From the NCBI GenBank assembly GCA_030765065.1, contig CM060977.1, positions 127,476,295-127,540,294 of the forward strand: a stretch of DNA of 64,000 bases, given 5' to 3'. The notes under the pieces are model-generated. The model did no database searches. It saw nothing but the letters and a program-made list of their open reading frames with translations, and was not told where the DNA came from. The position numbers and the translations under genes were made by a program. Positions 59,452 to 64,000 of the stretch are shown piece after piece. Numbering within the stretch: the first letter of the stretch is position 1; every line of letters begins with the position of its first letter. The DNA is from Deroplatys truncata. Taxonomy: Eukaryota; Arthropoda; Insecta; Mantodea; Mantidae.

Positions 59452-60880
59452 CACAGAGTGATCCAGTTAAGTTGAGACTGTACAATATCTCCAGAATTAA
59501 GCGCTGTAGAAAGAACTATCTTGAATAAGCGTTTCTTGATATTATGGGGGAAAGTAAATGATATTAGTCGTGTTTTGTTTGGAGGACGTTATGATGGTCA
59601 TACATTTTTTATGTTGTTTACTTATTAGAGAATGGTTTATAAAAAGCTGTTTACTTTGTGATGAGGAATAAGGAAATAAAAAATGTTGATTCTCAATTAC
59701 GAAGCATAACTTGACCCTCAAATGACCATCCATGGATGGTCCAAACATTCATTGCGCTCTTCGTATACAACCCTTCAGAGTTTTCATTGTTATTTACGTT
59801 CGTGTATGAACAATTCCGAAGTGCTTTATACAAATGTTGTTTAGTTTTTTATCGGGAGCGAGAACAACATAAAAAGGCAGGTTCCCATTTAAAAAAAATC
59901 AGATATGTTACACTCATATGACTTTCCCTACTCTTGTACAAACTATTTTTACAAACGCTTATTCTCTATATTCTTCATGGTAATCGAGATAAACAACTGC
60001 ATATTGCTAATTTTCTTGTAGGTGCAAGGGGAATTGGTAGACTTTAAGCGATAGGCAGATCTTTTAAAAGCTGGTTGCTATGTAGAGCATTCCATTCTCT
60101 TTGCATGTCCAGGACATAAGAAGACGAATAACAAATTCCCATTTGAGGAAAATTATAAGTATTGGAAAATTCAAAAAGGTAACAAGTAATATCTCGAAAA
60201 TGATTCACTCGACCAAAAAGAAAGAAAAAAATGTATATGACATAAATTGTGTATTTTAAGGAGATCTACATTTTTTGTGTAGGAAAATTTTAGGTATCTC
60301 TTACGGATTACCAGTAATGGAAAAGCCATTCAGAAAGAAGAGGATTTTGGAAACATTCCAGAAAATTGAAGATATTGATTTTATTTGTCATGAAAATATC
60401 TTAAATATATGATATTTTAATCAAAATCGTTAGAGCCATTTTTGAGAAAATCAAAATTTTCTTGAAAATCTTCGTTTTACATGTTTGAAAGATACAGAAC
60501 CTAAATACGAAGTTTGGTATATATTCGACTTTTCGTTTGAGTTATGCTGTTCAAAGACACACAAACACACATCCGCACAGACCTTTTTCTAAAAATGTAT
60601 TTTGGGGGGGGATTCAGGAGGCCTCAAGGCATGTATTCCAGTGAAATCTGGGTATCGAATTTTTAGGTGGAATGCAATACTTCTCCTACTTACTATACGT
60701 AGTAAAGAAAGTAAAATATAATTGAGCCTAAAATGACCATTACAACGTCCTCCAAATAAAACACGAATAAATACATCTACTTTCACCGATAATATCTAGC
60801 AACTTTTATTCAAGAAATTTCTTTCTACAAAGCTTAGTTTTGGAGATATTGTACAGTCTCAACTTAAATGGCCCACCCTC
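59452..60880 (-). mobile_element. Foldback element, copy 2, with one R1
   Basis: Ends GTTAAGTTGAGACTGTACAA and TTGTACAGTCTCAACTTAAA. The arms match copy 1 (36536-40608), but the central loop is inverted relative to it: AGAGAATGGTTTATAAAAAG here equals the reverse complement of copy 1's right loop half. Taking the loop as reference, this element is in the opposite orientation. A piece of the left inner arm is missing. R1 sits in the right arm's A-run. Confidence 0.8.
59899..60712 (+). repeat. R1 element in foldback copy 2
   Basis: From TCAGATATGTTACACTCATA to ACTATACGTAGTAAAGAAAG. It follows CCCATTTAAAAAAAA, the same arm motif that received the nest at 36919. A deletion removes the middle block with GTTCCATGTAAAGGG. 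It is more diverged than copies B and D. Confidence 0.92.
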
Positions 60881-61657
60881 TATAGCTTCCACCCCATTTA
60901 TCTAAACTGAATTGCTTTGATCTTTCTTGCCATATTGTACCTTAGAGTAGATTCAATAAAGTTTTCATAACAGCGGAGTTTTATTGCAAAGTTACGAAAA
61001 TAATCCTTAATGTTCTTTCTAACATAGTGCTTCTGTTATTAGTCATTGCGATTGAATTTTATATATATTTTTTTAATTTTAAACTTAATATCAGTAAATA
61101 AAGAAATGACTGCCGAAAAGCTCAAAACTTTAGCCAAAGTAGTTTCTTAGATAATACAATTAAATATTTTTAAATAGGGAAACTAATCAAATTTTCTAAA
61201 AGCGTCTTGCATATTCACATTTATCAGATACGTTGTACGATTTTTTTGATTTATATTATACTTTTCAGAGAAAATAAATAAACGTGCTTCATTGAAGTTG
61301 AAGTTAATTGTAGAAAATAAATGTTTGTTTTTATGAAGTTACTATTGTTTTTTTTTCATGTTTTCAGTTATGAATTAATGAACGAAGCAATCATAGAATT
61401 CATGCTTGCATCTTTAGATAGTTAATTAAAGATTATGTACACAAATTAATCAGATCAAAACTGAAATGTAAGAAATAAAGTTCAAGCGCAAAGATGTAAA
61501 ACTGAGAAAAAACACATACAGAAATAGCCCACTGGGATTAAAAGAGAACCCATGGCTGATTTAAAAATGTCACCGAGATTTTAAAATTGGCGAATCCTGA
61601 AAAATGTTTAACCAAAATGAATTATAGGTATCTATACAATATTTATATTACATAATT
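60881..61657. other. No feature seen
   Basis: AT-rich spacer with homopolymer T-runs; no repeat partner in the window. Confidence 0.3.
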
Positions 61658-62540
61658 AAAAATCTGATGTGATACATTTATGTGAGTTTCTCTATCTCTA
61701 TCGTTTATTAATGGGTATACAAACTAACAAACTATTCTTACTAAGCTTATCACTTATTTTTCTATATACTATATATTTTAATCAAAATAAACTTAAATAA
61801 ATAGCAACATTACGCATTTCGTTATAGATAAAAAGAGAACAGCTCAAATATTTAAGATGTGGGCGCTATGTGCTGGCCTTAAAATTCCATACTGTTTCCA
61901 TGCAATCACGAGAAACAACTGAATATTGTCAGGACTGTAAGAGAAAGCAAGAAATGAACAATTCGAGCCTTTGATAACAGATATCTCAGAAATGGCTTAT
62001 GCCACAAAAAACGTATTTAAAATTAATTGATCGTCTTATAGAGATCTACATTTTTTGTGTAGTACGTTTTCATGTATCACTTAAAGTTTACCATTATACA
62101 AGATTATACAAAATTTGTTCCGAATGAAGTGGACTTAAGAGGCTATTCCCAGAAAATTCATTATATATATTTTATTTGTCATATATTTAGTATATGGTAT
62201 TTTAATTAAAATTGGTACAGCAATTTTTTGGAAAATCAAAATTTTCGAAAACCTTTCCATTTAAAGGGCAGTTTGGGATGAAGGAATCTTCCTAAAAATC
62301 TTCGTATTGCATCTTGGGAAGGTACTAACGTGAATGCCACGTTTGATATTAATCCGACTTTCCGTTTTTGAGCTATACTGTTCACAGACACACCCACATA
62401 CACACAGACATTTTTCTAAAAGTGTTCTTTTTAGATTCATGGGCCTCAAAACATGTATTTCCAGTGAAATCTCGGTATAGAATTTTTGGGTAGAATGCAA
62501 TACATTCTCTACTTAGTATGTACGTGGTACAGAATGCCAA
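61658..62540 (+). repeat. R1b element, complete
   Basis: Starts TCTGATGTGATACATTTATG after an A-run and ends CTACTTAGTATGTACGTGGT. It carries the R1b 5' part (TAAACTTAAATAAATAGCAA, TTCGTTATAGATA). Together with 40967-42150 and 19695-20592 it defines the older subtype. Confidence 0.85.
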
Positions 62541-63419
62541 AATAACAAATTTTGTCATTTTCAACCCAAAAACCCAGTCAAAGTGTCCCTTAACAGATAA
62601 TACGATTAACAAGTGATGTTGATGGAGTGGGCAGAATGATTTCTAAATAATGTATCAATTACCATTTAAAACAAAGAACTGTACCAAGGGTCGTCGAGTT
62701 CATTATGACACAGCCTCCTGAACGAGAGGTAAGCGGTTGAAATTACGCCAATCCTCCTTGACTAAGCTTTTCCAGATTCCCCTCTGTCGTCATAACTGGC
62801 AAATGCCGGGGAGGTTACCCTACGCTTAGACCTGGAAAATTTTCTTCTCAAGTTTCCTTTCCCAATGTTTATTTCATTTCAGTATCAGCAGTCTAACTGC
62901 GTGTGGTGCTGTATGAAGTATAAAGAGTTGTAATTTAACTCCTTGTAGAGAAATAAATTGGAAAGGAATGTATTAATACATACATTTTAACAATAGGATG
63001 GATAGTATTTAGACAAAAGAATAGCACAGTCTTAAACATTTTAAATCGTCGGTATGAAACCCACTCATCCAAGAAGATCGTGGAATTGCAACATGTCGAC
63101 TTAGAGACATGACAGGGGTGCAAAAATCGAATTGTGATCAAGAGATGGTCCATGAAATGACACTATTAGGCTTCATTTCTGCAACAACACACCTTCAGAA
63201 GAATGTTTTGTGATTAAAAGTTATCACTAGACTAGACTCCTAAAAATGTGATTTTACGCGCATAAAAAGGTCCTAAAAAGTAGGGAAATAGGTCCTTAAA
63301 AGGCGCAATAAATAAACAACTTTTATGCATCACGCCATGAAAAACACAGTGATTAATGTTTTATATCAAAACACACTTAAATACAGTAGGATAGATAAGA
63401 GCAAGACAAGTAACGCGTG
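62541..63419. other. No recognisable gene
   Basis: A GC-richer patch at about 62700-62830 has a short hairpin-free stretch of unknown origin. No open frame with a known motif. Confidence 0.3.
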
Positions 63420-63640
63420 CTTGTTGTTGTTATCCCCACGATTGGGAACCAATTTGAAGGAGAATTGTTCTTTACGTTGTTTATTTATTTATTTTCACGC
63501 TTGGGAAACCAATTTGCGAAAGAGTTTTGTAGTTGATGGAGTTTGCACCATACTTTGGGCATCAATTTGAAGTAGATTGTTTGTTACGTATGAGAAGCCG
63601 ATTTGAAGATGTATTTTTGTTGTTACGCTCCAAGTTTAAA
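63420..63640 (+). repeat. Degenerate tandem repeat, four or so units
   Basis: Units of about 40-60 bases share the core TTGGGAACCAATTTGAAG, followed by a G/T-rich TTGTTNNTTACG part. Later units read TTGGGCATCAATTTGAAG and GAGAAGCCGATTTGAAG. The array takes the place that the GGGGCGAAGGCCACCGGAAA units have in other R2 copies. Confidence 0.6.
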
Positions 63641-64000
63641 AAAATATATTAACTTTGTTATTAAACTGCTTCTATAGATATTATTTATGTTTATGTGTGC
63701 CTCGGCTGCGTCAGTATTGCTTTAAAGTCACGTATCTCTTAATCAGGGCGTGGTGCGACAAGAATGTAGGCTTACACAGATTTTAAGTATAAATTCACTT
63801 CTTTTATTTATCCTTGACACAAATTAAATAGCACTAGACTGATATCAAGAGCTATGAGATTCTTTTATTTAATACTTGCACTTTGTTAATTCGTATACAT
63901 AATTTTCGTTTCACACGAATACGTAATATTTCTTTAGAGAACACATCTTCCATCCGGTTACTATCAAGGTCTGCAGGCAACTGAACATATTTCAATTGTC
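63641..64000 (-). repeat. LTR-like repeat R2, leaving the window
   Basis: In minus sense it includes TGACGCAGCCGAGGCACACA, GTGTAAGCCTACATTC, an AATAAAAG signal and CTCATAGCTCTTGATATC, the same order as in the three plus-strand copies. It continues beyond position 64000, so the TGAGGCAGT start is not in view. Confidence 0.7.

Noticed and set aside
1..64000. Endogenous viral sequence
   Set aside because: I saw no recognisable viral gene; the only polymerase-like remnant, at 18325-20720, fits a non-LTR retrotransposon.

Overview
The window looks like intergenic or intronic DNA from a large, AT-rich animal genome, most likely an arthropod and probably an insect. The evidence is several Tc1/mariner-superfamily transposons in decay, tRNA-derived SINEs, a decayed non-LTR retrotransposon and no recognisable intact host gene. 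I could not fix the species; a hemimetabolous insect with a big repeat-rich genome would fit, but that is a guess. Every coding stretch I recognise belongs to a transposable element and every one is broken by stops, frameshifts, deletions or insertions.

One dispersed family dominates. I call it R1, with an older, more diverged subtype R1b. About 28 copies or fragments on both strands cover roughly 20 kb, about a third of the window. A full copy is about 0.83-0.89 kb and non-coding. It starts near TCTGATGTGTTACACTCACA and ends near GTAGTAGAGAAAGT before an A-run. Both ends carry the 12-base motif ACTTTCTCTACT in inverted but offset positions. There is a short hairpin at each end and an internal CA/GT microsatellite. 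Copies sit in A-runs (T-runs on the other strand). Together these features resemble the DINE-1/HINE (Helentron, Helitron2) class of non-autonomous rolling-circle elements; that assignment is inference.

Layout: 1-3750, repeat R3, an R2 fragment and R1 copies, one carrying a DD41D-type transposon. 4556-5240, SINEs. 7628-9612, two R1 copies. 9999-10766, an internally deleted Tc1 element. 10834-11955, a SINE and a second R3 copy. 12816-14112, a nearly full-length DD41D-type transposon with a broken transposase. 15846-18195, a mariner relic split by R1. 18325-20720, a LINE reverse-transcriptase relic split by two R1 copies. 22244-23798, a deleted mariner split by R1. 27131-29501, two LTR-like R2 copies flanking a SINE. 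30477-33277, a 34-bp minisatellite of about 80 units. 35529-36213, a deleted mariner. 36536-40608, a foldback element holding a nest of four R1 copies. 40967-42150, an R1b copy holding a SINE. 43014-44258, a third DD41D-type copy. 45916-50681, several R1 copies. 51465-52770, SINE pieces and R2. 52783-57875, a run of R1 copies and a SINE. 59452-60880, a second foldback element with its own R1. 61658-62540, R1b. 63420-64000, a degenerate tandem repeat and an R2 copy that leaves the window.

There is no pathway here. The interest lies in the stratigraphy: the same short element repeatedly entered A-runs in mariners, a LINE, foldback elements and its own copies, so the uninterrupted host sites can be read directly.
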